From: Streptomyces tropicalis
GTDB lineage: Bacteria > Actinomycetota > Actinomycetes > Streptomycetales > Streptomycetaceae
Direction of reading: 5' to 3'
Assembly: GCF_029269835.1 (NCBI RefSeq)
Contig: NZ_JARJBB010000004.1
Coordinates: 1-64,000, forward strand
Length of the DNA stretch: 64,000 nucleotides
Shown: in pieces, positions 56,050 to 63,663 of the stretch
How positions within the stretch are numbered: the stretch's first letter is position 1
Layout: every line of letters begins with the position of its first letter
Position numbers and translations under genes: made by a program
Notes under the pieces: generated by a model
The model's input: the letters and a program-made list of their open reading frames with translations, nothing else
The model's database searches: none
What the model was told of the DNA's origin: nothing

Positions 56050-57177
56050 TCAGGCCACGAGCAGGCGGAGGCCGAGCTCTGCCGCGTCGAGATCGACGAG
56101 GTCGCGGTTGCGCTCCGCCCACCGGCCCGAGGAGAGGTCGTCGCGGAGCCCGTCCACCGCCCGCTGCTCGGCCTCGGGCCCGACTCTGGCCCACACCGAC
56201 ACCGCGCGGCGCACATGTTCCTCCAGATACCCCTCGGGCCGGCGCCAGTAGGCCTCGAAGAAGCCGTCGGCGCAGTCCCACGGGATGAGCACCGGCTCCA
56301 TACGGGCCCCGATCGTACGGGCCAGCCGGTCCACCGAGGGCCGGCCGACGACGAGGCCGGCGACCTCGGGCAGGTAGTCGCGGGTCAGCCAGAACCGGTG
56401 ACGCCAGCCGGTGTCACTGGCGTCGTGCGTGAACACCACCACGTGGCGGGCGACGCGCCGCATCTCGCGCAGCCCGGCGATCGGGTCGTGCCAGTGATGA
56501 ACGGTGCTGAAGGCCATCGCGGCGTCGAAGGACTGGTCCTCGAACGGGAGGCTCTCCGCACGGGCGGCCACGCACGGCGCCGCGCCCGCGGGACGCAGTG
56601 CCCGCATGACCGCCGACGGTTCCACCGCGGTCACGTCGCGGTCGGGGGGCTCGTAGGAGCCGGTGCCGGCCCCGACATTCAGTACCGTCCGTGCGTCCCC
56701 GAGCGCCTCCCAGACCCTCGCGGCGATCCGCGGCTCGGTGCGCCGTGTCGCCGGGTAGGCGGACCCGATGACTTCGTACAACTGAGCTCCGAACACTTTC
56801 AGTTGGTCCTCCGACGTCATCCTGATCCCCTTTTCCCGTGCCGTCAGTTCCGTGTCGATGGCCGTCACCATGGCGGCAGCGCGGTCGCGCTGTTGCAGCA
56901 GCAGGCCGCGCAGCCGGTGCAGGTGCGCGACCGCGTCGGTGGCCGGGTCGTCGACCAGATCCGCGATCTCGCGCAGCCCGAAGCCCAGCCGCCGGTAGGC
57001 GAGTACCTCCCGCAGTCGCTCCACGTCGCCCGCCGCATAGGCCCGGTAGCCGGCCGCGGTCCGCGCGGACGGCCGCACGAGGCCGATCTCGTCGTAGTGA
57101 TGCAGTGTGCGGACGCTCACGCCGGCCAGCTCGGCCACGCGCCCCACGGTCAGGTGTTCCTCCACGCCACCGACCAT
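56050..57177 (-). CDS. MerR regulator fused to a class I SAM methyltransferase
   Basis: 375 aa from ATG 57177. Residues 7-115 are a MerR winged helix and coiled coil (LTVGRVAELAGVSVRTLHHYDEIGLV, GYRAYAAGDV, REIADLVDDP). From about 119 the protein is a methyltransferase: VLNVGAGTGSYEP (SAM motif I), VTAVEPSAVM, ESLPFEDQSFDAAMAFSTVHHWHDP. An ATG with AGGGG upstream sits at the junction (56820). The methyltransferase could modify a small-molecule ligand sensed by the MerR part; this is inference. The promoter is short and not resolved. Confidence 0.88.
   Translation of the reverse strand: MVGGVEEHLTVGRVAELAGVSVRTLHHYDEIGLVRPSARTAAGYRAYAAGDVERLREVLAYRRLGFGLREIADLVDDPATDAVAHLHRLRGLLLQQRDRAAAMVTAIDTELTAREKGIRMTSEDQLKVFGAQLYEVIGSAYPATRRTEPRIAARVWEALGDARTVLNVGAGTGSYEPPDRDVTAVEPSAVMRALRPAGAAPCVAARAESLPFEDQSFDAAMAFSTVHHWHDPIAGLREMRRVARHVVVFTHDASDTGWRHRFWLTRDYLPEVAGLVVGRPSVDRLARTIGARMEPVLIPWDCADGFFEAYWRRPEGYLEEHVRRAVSVWARVGPEAEQRAVDGLRDDLSSGRWAERNRDLVDLDAAELGLRLLVA
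56818..56832 (-). promoter_or_regulatory. Internal SD-like site and ATG at the MerR/methyltransferase junction
   Basis: Minus strand: AAAAGGGG, 6 nt, ATG 56820, in frame, at the first residues of the methyltransferase part (MTSEDQLKVFG). It could yield a 257-aa stand-alone methyltransferase. Confidence 0.45.
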
Positions 57178-57302
57178 GCGGCATGACGCCACGTGAGGGT
57201 CAAGCGCGCGGCCGTGGCCCGAACCTGCCGCAGGAGACGTTCCCGGGTACCGCCCGCCGGCCACGGCCGGTGGCGCACTCGCCCGCCCGCGTCGCGCGCC
57301 TC

Positions 57303-58256
57303 TCAGCAGCCGGTGAGGAAGTCGATGAGCGCCTCGTTCACCTCCGCCGGGCGCTCCTGCTGGGTCCAGTGGCCGCAGCCCGCCAGCTCCAGGGGCCTGC
57401 GCCGCAGGCCGGGCATCAGGCCGGGCAGGCGCTCGATCAGTTCGGGGGTGCCGGGGAAGGCGGCCACGGGGTCGCGGTCGCCGTAGACGTAGAGGGCGGG
57501 CCGGGTGACCACGGCGCCCTGCCACGGTGCGGTCAGTTCCCAGTTGCGGTCGAGGTTGCGGTACCAGTTGAGGGCCCCGGTGAAGCCCTTCGAGAAGCTC
57601 TCCGCCAGCACGTCGAGGTCGTCCTCGGTGAACCACTCCGGCAGCGACTCCGGGTCCGGCATGGACGCGAGCCAGCCCCGCTCGGGGTCGACCAGCGGCT
57701 GCTGGACCGTGCCGGGGGCGTCACCGGAGGCCGAGTGGAAGAACTTCCGCAGCGTGGTCCGCGTGTCCGCGGCGAACTCGGCATCGGCGACACCGGGGCG
57801 GGCGAAGTAGTTCCAGTAGAAGCGGCCGCCGAACCTCTCGTCCATCGCGGCCAGCGGCGGTACGTCTCCCCGGAAGGGCGGCGGCACGCTCAGGCCGGCC
57901 ACCCCGCGCACCAGGTCCGGCCGCAGCAGGGCGGTGTGCCAGGCGACCGGTGCACCCCAGTCGTGCCCGACGACGTACGCCTGCTCCTCGCCCAGCGCCC
58001 GGATCAGGCCGACGACGTCGCCGACCAGGTGGAAGATGCTGTACGCGCCGACGTCGTCGGGATGATCGCTGCGCCCGTAGCCCCGCTGGTCCGGGGCGAC
58101 CACCCGGAAGCCCGCCTCGGACAGGGGACCGAACTGGTGGCGCCAGGAGTGCCACGACTCGGGGAAGCCGTGCAGGAGGACCACCAGGGGGCCTTCGCCC
58201 TGCTCGGCGATGTGCAGACGCACCCCGTTCACGTCGACCGATCGATGCTCAACCAT
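57303..58256 (-). CDS. Epoxide hydrolase-like alpha/beta-hydrolase
   Basis: 317 aa from ATG 58256. Oxyanion motif LLHGFPESWHSWRHQ, nucleophile motif VVGHDWGAPVAWH with Asp nucleophile as in epoxide hydrolases, a cap domain (about 135-220) and C-terminal histidine in GCGHWTQQERPAEV. YGRSDHPDD is typical of the group. It would open an epoxide or hydrolyse an ester; the substrate is unknown. Confidence 0.92.
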   Translation of the reverse strand: MVEHRSVDVNGVRLHIAEQGEGPLVVLLHGFPESWHSWRHQFGPLSEAGFRVVAPDQRGYGRSDHPDDVGAYSIFHLVGDVVGLIRALGEEQAYVVGHDWGAPVAWHTALLRPDLVRGVAGLSVPPPFRGDVPPLAAMDERFGGRFYWNYFARPGVADAEFAADTRTTLRKFFHSASGDAPGTVQQPLVDPERGWLASMPDPESLPEWFTEDDLDVLAESFSKGFTGALNWYRNLDRNWELTAPWQGAVVTRPALYVYGDRDPVAAFPGTPELIERLPGLMPGLRRRPLELAGCGHWTQQERPAEVNEALIDFLTGC

Positions 58257-58481
58257 GTGCAGGAGGGTACGCTCCGTGATCTTCGCCGGCGCCTCCACAC
58301 GGCCGGACGGGCTTCCCGGCCGCGGGAGCGACGAGCCGGGTGCGGGGGCGACGAGCCGGGCCCGCCTCCGTGGCGCCCTCCGCCCGCGCACGGCCCTGCG
58401 CCCCGAGGGACGACGCCGTGGCCCGCACCGACTCTGTGTAGGGTGATCGCGCAGGTCGGCGAGGGGCGAGGGGAGTTCGGG

Positions 58482-59174
58482 GTGCGGCGGACGTTGAGCC
58501 TCGCGGTGGCACAACCGCGGTGCGCGGCGCACGACGTCACGGCCAACGCGAAGGCCCACGCGGAGGCGGTGCGGGCCGCACGGGCACGGGTCGTGGTCTT
58601 CCCCGAGATGTCGCTGACGGGGTACCACTTGGACGCGGTACCCGTCTCCCCGGACGACGAGCGGCTGGCCCCCGTCGTCGCCGCCTGCGCCGGGACCGGG
58701 ACCCTCGCGCTGGTCGGCGCGCCGGTACCGGGCCCGCACATCGGCATCCTGGCCGTGGACGGGGAGGGCGCGCGCGTCGCCTACGGGAAGGTGCACCTGC
58801 ACCACACGGAGGCCGCGCACTTCGTGCCCGGTGAGCCCACCGTGATCGAGGTGGACGGGTGGCGGCTGGGGCTCGCCGTCTGCCGCGACACCGGCATCCC
58901 CGAGCACGCGGCGAGGACGGCCGCACTGGGCATCGACGCCTACGTCGCCGGGGTCGTCCACGCCGACCACGAGGCCGGGGTCCACGGGGAGCGCGCCCGC
59001 CGGGTCGCCGCCGACCACGGCGTGTGGGCCGCCACGGCGGCCTTCGCGGGACCCACCGGTGGCGGCTTCGACCGCACGTCCGGCCGCTCCGGAATCTGGT
59101 CCGCCGCCGGGAAGGCGGTCGCGGAGGCCGGCGGCGAGCCCGACGCGATCGCCCGGGCCGTTCTCACCGACTGA
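58482..59174 (+). CDS. Carbon-nitrogen hydrolase (nitrilase superfamily)
   Basis: 230 aa from GTG 58482; GAGGGGAG lies 6 nt upstream. The Glu-Lys-Cys triad is present: VVFPEMSLTGYHL, YGKVHLHH and LGLAVCRDTGIPE. It is shorter than most family members (260-280 aa). It hydrolyses an amide or nitrile of unknown identity. The stop codon is immediately followed by four tandem repeats. Confidence 0.88.
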   Translation: MRRTLSLAVAQPRCAAHDVTANAKAHAEAVRAARARVVVFPEMSLTGYHLDAVPVSPDDERLAPVVAACAGTGTLALVGAPVPGPHIGILAVDGEGARVAYGKVHLHHTEAAHFVPGEPTVIEVDGWRLGLAVCRDTGIPEHAARTAALGIDAYVAGVVHADHEAGVHGERARRVAADHGVWAATAAFAGPTGGGFDRTSGRSGIWSAAGKAVAEAGGEPDAIARAVLTD

Positions 59175-59233
59175 CCTCGACCGTCCGGACCTCGGCCGTC
59201 CGGACCTCGACTGTCCGGACCTCGACCGTCCGG
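59174..59233. repeat. Four tandem 15-bp repeats after the nitrilase stop
   Basis: acctcgaccgtccgg and variants (one or two changed bases) at 59174, 59189, 59204 and 59219. On the minus strand the 15-bp period reads as (R)TVEV-like pentads in an unclosed frame; I treat it as non-coding. Confidence 0.9.
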
Positions 59234-59333
59234 AGTCCGGGCCGCCCTGTTCCGGAGCGACGCTTCGGGGAGCACCGGTAGAGTGGCGCGGGTTCGTGTT
59301 CAACCGGCAGTCGAAGGAACGGGGGTGAGGTTG

Positions 59334-59396
59334 ATGACCGCGCTCGCGGCCACCGTGCGCAGCGCCCGGGTCTCCCTCGCCCGGGCCGTGGCCTGA
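59334..59396 (+). CDS. Possible 20-aa small protein
   Basis: ATG 59334 follows GGGGTGAGG; frame MTALAATVRSARVSLARAVA then TGA. TAGAGT at 59279-59284 could be its -10. It is positively charged and amphipathic. No family recognised. 59175-59548 contains only this, the repeats above and the convergent gvp-associated gene end. Confidence 0.3.
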   Translation: MTALAATVRSARVSLARAVA

Positions 59397-59548
59397 CCCC
59401 GCCCCGTCCGCGTGGGGGAGTTCGCGTACGCAGGGCCCGCCGCAGCGCGCCCGACCCGCAGAGCCGTCGTCCGGGGAGCAACCGGCTTCCGTGTGAACGT
59501 ACGTGCCCGTGCCCGTCGAACCCGGTCGGCGCTCCCGCACCCGTACGG

Positions 59549-60484
59549 CTACTCCTCCTCGTCCCCCTCGTCCTCCTCGTCGTACGCGTCCTCGTCCTCG
59601 TCGTACTCGTCCTCCTCCGGCTCTTCCTCGTCCTCCTCGTCCTCTTCGTCGTACTCGTACTCCTCGCCCTCCTCGCCCTCCTCCGACTCCTCTTCCTCGA
59701 GGGCCTCTTCGTGGGTGCGGACGACCTCCCCGTCGTGGATCTCGCCCCGCCAGCCCTCGGGCTCCTCGTCGGTGAAGCTGACATGGCGTACGAAGTGCTT
59801 GAAGTCCAGCCGCAGTCGGCGGCCCTGGGCGCGCCAGAGGTTGCCGGTCTTCTCGAAGAAACCGGAGGGGTAGTACTCGACGACCAGGACGATGCGGGTG
59901 AGCGTCGGGGTCACCTCGTGGAAGCTGACGCGGCCGCGGGTGCTGCCCTTCGCGCCCTCCGAGGTCCACTGGATGTACTCGTCCGGGACCTGCTCCTGCA
60001 CGGTGGCCTTCCAGCCGCGGGTCGACGGTCCGACCTTCACCTTCCAGTCGCTCGAGGTCTCGTCGCTCTGCGACACGCTGCGCACACCCTTGGTGAAGGA
60101 ACTGAACCGCTCGTACTCCGTCCAGTGGTTGTACGCCGTGCGCAGCGGTACGCCGACGTCGAGCACCTCGATGATGTTCATCGACTTGGTGCCGCCGCCG
60201 GAGCCGCGACCGCCGCCGCCGAGGAGGCCCTTGGCCTTTCCCAGCACGTTGTCCTTGACCTTCTTGGCCTTGCCGCCGACGAACGCCTTGACCAGCCCGC
60301 CGGGGAAGAGGGGGCCGACTCCGTCGGCGCTGTCGAGGAGCCGGTCGGTGAGGTCGGTGATCTTGTCGCCCGCCCGGTCCGCGAGGTTTCCCACCTGGTT
60401 GCCGAGGAAGTCGGTGACCTCGTCGCGCAACGCGTCGAGCCCGGAGGAGGTCCTGCCGCCGGAGCCTTGCTCTGTTCTGGGCAT
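59549..60484 (-). CDS. SRPBCC-family protein with acidic tail, gas-vesicle associated
   Basis: 311 aa from ATG 60484. An N-terminal helical, amphipathic region (residues 1-95, with DFLGNQVGNLADRAGDKITD and a Gly-rich GGGGRGSGGG linker), a SRPBCC/START-like domain (about 97-240, NIIEVLDVGVPLRTAYNHWTEYERFSSF, GVRSVSQSDE, FHEVTPTLTRIVLVVEYYP), then a Glu/Asp tail of about 60 residues (SEEGEEGEEYEYDEEDEED in part). It could bind a lipid or coat the vesicle surface. It is encoded 4 bp downstream of the lysine-rich gene, on the same strand. Confidence 0.88.
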   Translation of the reverse strand: MPRTEQGSGGRTSSGLDALRDEVTDFLGNQVGNLADRAGDKITDLTDRLLDSADGVGPLFPGGLVKAFVGGKAKKVKDNVLGKAKGLLGGGGRGSGGGTKSMNIIEVLDVGVPLRTAYNHWTEYERFSSFTKGVRSVSQSDETSSDWKVKVGPSTRGWKATVQEQVPDEYIQWTSEGAKGSTRGRVSFHEVTPTLTRIVLVVEYYPSGFFEKTGNLWRAQGRRLRLDFKHFVRHVSFTDEEPEGWRGEIHDGEVVRTHEEALEEEESEEGEEGEEYEYDEEDEEDEEEPEEDEYDEDEDAYDEEDEGDEEE

Positions 60485-60488
60485 GACG

Positions 60489-61274
60489 CTACCTCCGCCG
60501 TGCCGCGGTCTTCTTGGCCGGAGCCTTCTTCGCCGCCTTCTTCCCGGCGGCGGCCTTCTTGGCGGCGGTCTTCTTCGCCGGGGCGGTCTTCTGGGAGGCG
60601 GCCTTGCGAGCGGCCGTCTTCTTGGCGGCCGTCCGGGCGGACGTCTTGGCTGCGGCCTTCTTGGCCGGCGCCTTCTTCGCCGGGGCCTTCTTCGCGGTGC
60701 TCCGGCCCGCGGGCCGCTTCTCGGACGCCGCCTTCCGGGGCGCGCGACCGGCCGTCTTCCCGGCCGGGGCCCGGCGCCGCCGCGACGGCCTCTCCTCGGC
60801 CTCCTCCGGCTCCGGTTCCTCCTCCGCCTCCTCGGGTTCCTCCGGCTCCTCGCCCTCCTCGCCCTCCTCCTCGTACTCGTCCTCCTCTTCGTACGGCTCC
60901 TCCTCGTACTCCTCCTCCGGCTCCTCGCCGTACTCCTCCTCGCCGTACTCCTCCTCGTGCCGGCCGCTCATGCGGCGTGTGCGGTCGTGGAGGGAGCCGG
61001 CCAGGCCGGTCAGGCGGCGGTCGGCCTCGGCGGCCAGGGCGCGCCGGCCGGCTCCGAGCAGTTCGCCCCGTATCTGCTCGTTCAGGTCGGCGATCTGCGG
61101 CACGTCCTTCAGCCTGCGCAGCCCCTCCGTCGCGAGCTGCTGCGGGTCGAGCCCGAACCGCCGGCCGGCGAGGTAGGTGGCCATGGCGAACGCGAGCCGA
61201 CCCTTCTTCGCCCGGCCGAGCACATACCCGCCGGCGACCGCGGCCGCGAGGGCGATCTTGGTCGTGTCATTCAT
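60489..61274 (-). CDS. Gas-vesicle-locus protein with acidic middle and lysine/alanine-rich histone-H1-like C-terminus
   Basis: 261 aa from ATG 61274, with AAGGGA 8 nt upstream. N-terminus has a weak hydrophobic helix (TKIALAAAVAGGYVLGRAKKG). A region to about 110 precedes a Glu-rich segment (about 112-160, EEEYGEEEYGEEPEEEYEEE), then RRRRAPAGK and repeated AKKAPAKKA-type units to the end, like actinobacterial H1-type tails. Opposite charges in one chain suggest self-association or DNA binding; function unknown. It is divergent from gvpO. Confidence 0.8.
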   Translation of the reverse strand: MNDTTKIALAAAVAGGYVLGRAKKGRLAFAMATYLAGRRFGLDPQQLATEGLRRLKDVPQIADLNEQIRGELLGAGRRALAAEADRRLTGLAGSLHDRTRRMSGRHEEEYGEEEYGEEPEEEYEEEPYEEEDEYEEEGEEGEEPEEPEEAEEEPEPEEAEERPSRRRRAPAGKTAGRAPRKAASEKRPAGRSTAKKAPAKKAPAKKAAAKTSARTAAKKTAARKAASQKTAPAKKTAAKKAAAGKKAAKKAPAKKTAARRR

Positions 61275-61327
61275 GAACTGATCCCTTCGCAAAGGGGGAT
61301 GGGGGAGGGAGGGCCGGCCCGAGGAGA

Positions 61328-61380
61328 TCGTTGAAACCGGTAGGTAATATGTCCCTGTATGGTGTAATTATAGTTTCGCG
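61328..61380. promoter_or_regulatory. AT-rich divergent promoter region of the gas-vesicle locus
   Basis: An AT-rich island (ggtaatatgtccctgtatgg ... taattatagttt) stands out in a GC-rich background between gvpO and the leftward genes. TATAGT (61369-61374) is a good -10 for gvpO, with TTGAAA at 61331-61336 too far to pair simply. A leftward box is probable but not resolved. Confidence 0.5.
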
Positions 61381-61421
61381 CACGGGATGTGGCGTCCGGT
61401 CCGTCCACTCGGAGAGCACCG

Positions 61422-61721
61422 ATGGCAGCAGCAGAGTCCGGCAGACCACGGCAGTCCAGAGGCAGGGCGGCGGACGCCATGCGCTCCGCGGCCGAGCAAC
61501 TGGCCGAGCTGCTCGGGCGCGCACCCGAGTCGGTCTCCGCGCTCAGGCCGACCGACGAGGGCGGCTGGCAGGCGGATGTGGAGGTGCTCGAACTGGAGCG
61601 CATACCGGAGACCACCAGCGTCATGGCGAGCTACCGCGTGGCTCTGGACGAGCGGGGCGACCTGGTGTCCTACGAGCGGACGCGGCGCTACACCCGTGGA
61701 CAGATCGACCGGCGGTCCTGA
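61422..61721 (+). CDS. gvpO: Gas vesicle protein GvpO
   Basis: 99 aa from ATG 61422 after GGAGAG. AADAMRSAAEQLAELLGRAPESV, then GGWQADVEVLELERIPETTSVMASYRV and DERGDLVSYERTRRYTRGQ are the GvpO signature. It starts the rightward operon and is thought to assist vesicle formation or its regulation. The 33-bp gap to gvpA and the operon order O-A-F-G match Streptomyces gvp clusters. Confidence 0.93.
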   Translation: MAAAESGRPRQSRGRAADAMRSAAEQLAELLGRAPESVSALRPTDEGGWQADVEVLELERIPETTSVMASYRVALDERGDLVSYERTRRYTRGQIDRRS

Positions 61722-61753
61722 GATACCGGCGGGGCCAGCGGAAGGGAGGCACC

Positions 61754-62233
61754 ATGACCGTGGTGCCGCAGGGCGGGGGCAGCGTCTCCCGCGGCGGAGG
61801 TTCGAGCAGCCTCTACGACGTGCTGGAGCTGATCCTCGACCGCGGACTCGTCATCGACGTCTTCATCCGCGTCTCGCTCGTCGGGATCGAGATCCTGAAG
61901 ATCGACATACGTATCGTCGTGGCCAGCGTCGACACCTACCTCCGCTTCGCCGAGGCATGCAACCGCCTCGATCTCGAAGCCGGAAGCCGCAAGCCGGCGC
62001 AGCTGACCGACATCGTCGGGGACACGATGGAGAGCGGCGCCCGCGGCAAGACCAAGGGAGCCCTCGGCGGCGCCGTGGAGGCCGTGGCCGAGAAGTTCGG
62101 CGGAGGGAGTGACGACGAGGACGAGGAGGACGACCGCGAGGAGACGCGCAGCAGACGGCGGGAACCGGCGGACCGGCGGCGCCGGGCCCCGACGCGGCGC
62201 CCCGCACGCCGCAGGGAGCGCGACGAGGAGTGA
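61754..62233 (+). CDS. gvpA: Gas vesicle structural protein GvpA
   Basis: 159 aa. The core (about 20-75) is the conserved GvpA sheet: SSLYDVLELILDRGLVIDVFIRVSLVGIEILKIDIRIVVASVDTYLRFAEACNRLDL. The C-terminal half is unusual: an 80-residue extension of Lys/Gly, Asp/Glu and Arg-rich segments (GGGSDDEDEEDDREETRSRR), absent from classical 70-aa GvpA. It is the wall subunit; the extension would be exposed on one face. Confidence 0.93.
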   Translation: MTVVPQGGGSVSRGGGSSSLYDVLELILDRGLVIDVFIRVSLVGIEILKIDIRIVVASVDTYLRFAEACNRLDLEAGSRKPAQLTDIVGDTMESGARGKTKGALGGAVEAVAEKFGGGSDDEDEEDDREETRSRRREPADRRRRAPTRRPARRRERDEE

Positions 62234-62236
62234 GCC

Positions 62237-62950
62237 ATGGCGGTGTATGTCTATGCGATCACCGGTGCGTCGCACCCGCTCCGGCTCGACGGGATCACCG
62301 GCGTGGGAGACCCCCCGGCCTCCTTGCGCACCGTGACCGTCGGACCACTCGGCGCGGTGATCAGCGACGCTCCGGACGAGTTGCGCCCCAAACGGCGCGA
62401 CCTCATCGCGCACCAGCGGGTGCAGAGCCGGCTGATGGAGGACGGCACCGTGCTCCCCCTGCGCTTCGGCTACACGGCGCCCGACGACGACGCCGTCCGG
62501 GAGGTGCTCCGGGAGCGGGGCGCCGCCTACGAGGAGCGGCTGCGGGCGCTGGACGGCTGCGTCGAGTACCACCTGAAGACGCTGCAGGAGGAGGACTTCC
62601 TGCTGCGCCGGATCCTCGAGGAGTCCCCCGTCGCCCGGGCGCTGAACGACCGCATCCGCGGCGGCGCCGCCGGACCCGAACTGCCGCTCCAGCTCGGTGA
62701 GCTGGTGACGCACGAAGTACAGCAACGCCAGCAGGCCCTCGCCGACGGCATCGTCGAGGCCCTGCGGCCCCACGCCCGGGAACAGGAGACCTCCCGGCCG
62801 ACCGGCGACGACTTCCTGAGCGTGTCGTTCCTGGTGGACGCGGAGCACGAGGAAGCCTTCCTCACCACCGAGTTGGACCTCGCCCGCCGGATGGGCGAGG
62901 AGTTCAAGTTCCGGCTCAGCGGCCCCCTGCCCCCGTACAGCTTCGTCTGA
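62237..62950 (+). CDS. gvpF: Gas vesicle protein GvpF
   Basis: 237 aa. The GvpL/GvpF family pattern is visible: VYVYAITGASHP at the start, VGPLGAVISDAPDELRPKRRDLIAHQRVQSRLMEDGTVLPLRFGY and EYHLKTLQEEDFLL, and FLSVSFLVDAEHEEAF later. It forms a two-domain adaptor used during vesicle nucleation. A second GvpF/L follows downstream. Confidence 0.94.
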   Translation: MAVYVYAITGASHPLRLDGITGVGDPPASLRTVTVGPLGAVISDAPDELRPKRRDLIAHQRVQSRLMEDGTVLPLRFGYTAPDDDAVREVLRERGAAYEERLRALDGCVEYHLKTLQEEDFLLRRILEESPVARALNDRIRGGAAGPELPLQLGELVTHEVQQRQQALADGIVEALRPHAREQETSRPTGDDFLSVSFLVDAEHEEAFLTTELDLARRMGEEFKFRLSGPLPPYSFV

Positions 62951-62960
62951 GGGATGCCCC

Positions 62961-63224
62961 ATGGGACTCTTCACCGAGATCCTGCTCCTCCCGTTCGCCC
63001 CGGTCCGCGGGGTCACCTGGGTCATGGACCGCGCCCTGGAGGCGGCGGAGGACGCGTACTACGACCCCGCCCCCGTGCACAAGGAACTTGCCGAGCTGGA
63101 GGCGGAACTCCTGGCCGGGAACATCGACGAGGAGACGTTCGACCGGCGGGAGGACGAACTGCTCGACCGCCTGGACGAGATCAGGGAGTTCCGGCAGGAA
63201 GGGAGGATCCGCCCCCGTGACTGA
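62961..63224 (+). CDS. gvpG: Gas vesicle protein GvpG
   Basis: 87 aa. MGLFTEILLLPFAPVRGVTWVMDRALEAAEDAYYDP is characteristic, followed by a charged helix (AELEAELLAGNIDEETFDRREDELLDRLDEI). Small assembly protein of the vesicle locus. Its stop overlaps the gvpJ start by 8 bp. Confidence 0.93.
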   Translation: MGLFTEILLLPFAPVRGVTWVMDRALEAAEDAYYDPAPVHKELAELEAELLAGNIDEETFDRREDELLDRLDEIREFRQEGRIRPRD

Positions 63225-63663
63225 CCCCATGGCCAACCGGCTGAGCTCCTACCCGTCCCGGGCGGCGCCCCCGTATCAGCAGGGCTCCTCCGCCAACCTC
63301 GCGGACATCCTCGAGCGCGTCCTCGACAAGGGAATCGTCATCGCGGGCGACATCCAGATCAATCTGCTCGACATCGAGCTGCTGACCATCAAGCTCCGCC
63401 TGCTCGTCGCCTCCGTCGACAAGGCGAAGGAGATGGGCATCGACTGGTGGGAGCACGACCCCGCACTGTCCTCCCGCAGCAGGAAGGACACGCTCGCCGA
63501 GGAGAACCGGCGCCTGAGGGCCGAGATCGACGCCCTGCGGCACGAGGAGCAGCCGGTCGAGGCCGAGTCCGGATCCCGCGCGGCCCGGGCCCGCGAGGCG
63601 CTTCCCGGCACCGACCGGGCGCCCCGCTCCCGCCGCCGTGAGGCACAGGAACGCGATGAATGA
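63217..63663 (+). CDS. gvpJ: Gas vesicle protein GvpJ/GvpS (GvpA paralog)
   Basis: 148 aa from GTG 63217 (ATG 63229 is an alternative; GGGAGG is 9 nt before the GTG). Core SSANLADILERVLDKGIVIAGDIQINLLDIELLTIKLRLLVASVDKAKEMGIDWWE identifies a GvpA-like minor wall or cap protein. The C-terminus is a charged coil (SRKDTLAEENRRLRAEIDALRHEEQPVEAE). GvpJ and GvpS are hard to separate; I use gvpJ from position. Confidence 0.88.
   Translation: MTDPMANRLSSYPSRAAPPYQQGSSANLADILERVLDKGIVIAGDIQINLLDIELLTIKLRLLVASVDKAKEMGIDWWEHDPALSSRSRKDTLAEENRRLRAEIDALRHEEQPVEAESGSRAARAREALPGTDRAPRSRRREAQERDE

Noticed and set aside
59412..59873. Serine-rich forward frame over the gas-vesicle-associated gene
   Set aside because: It is the complement of the Glu/Asp tail codons of the SRPBCC gene (tcctcg runs).
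60514..61176. Forward Phe/Ala/Ser-rich frame opposite the Lys-rich gene
   Set aside because: Mirror of AAG/GCC and GAG codons; no ribosome site.
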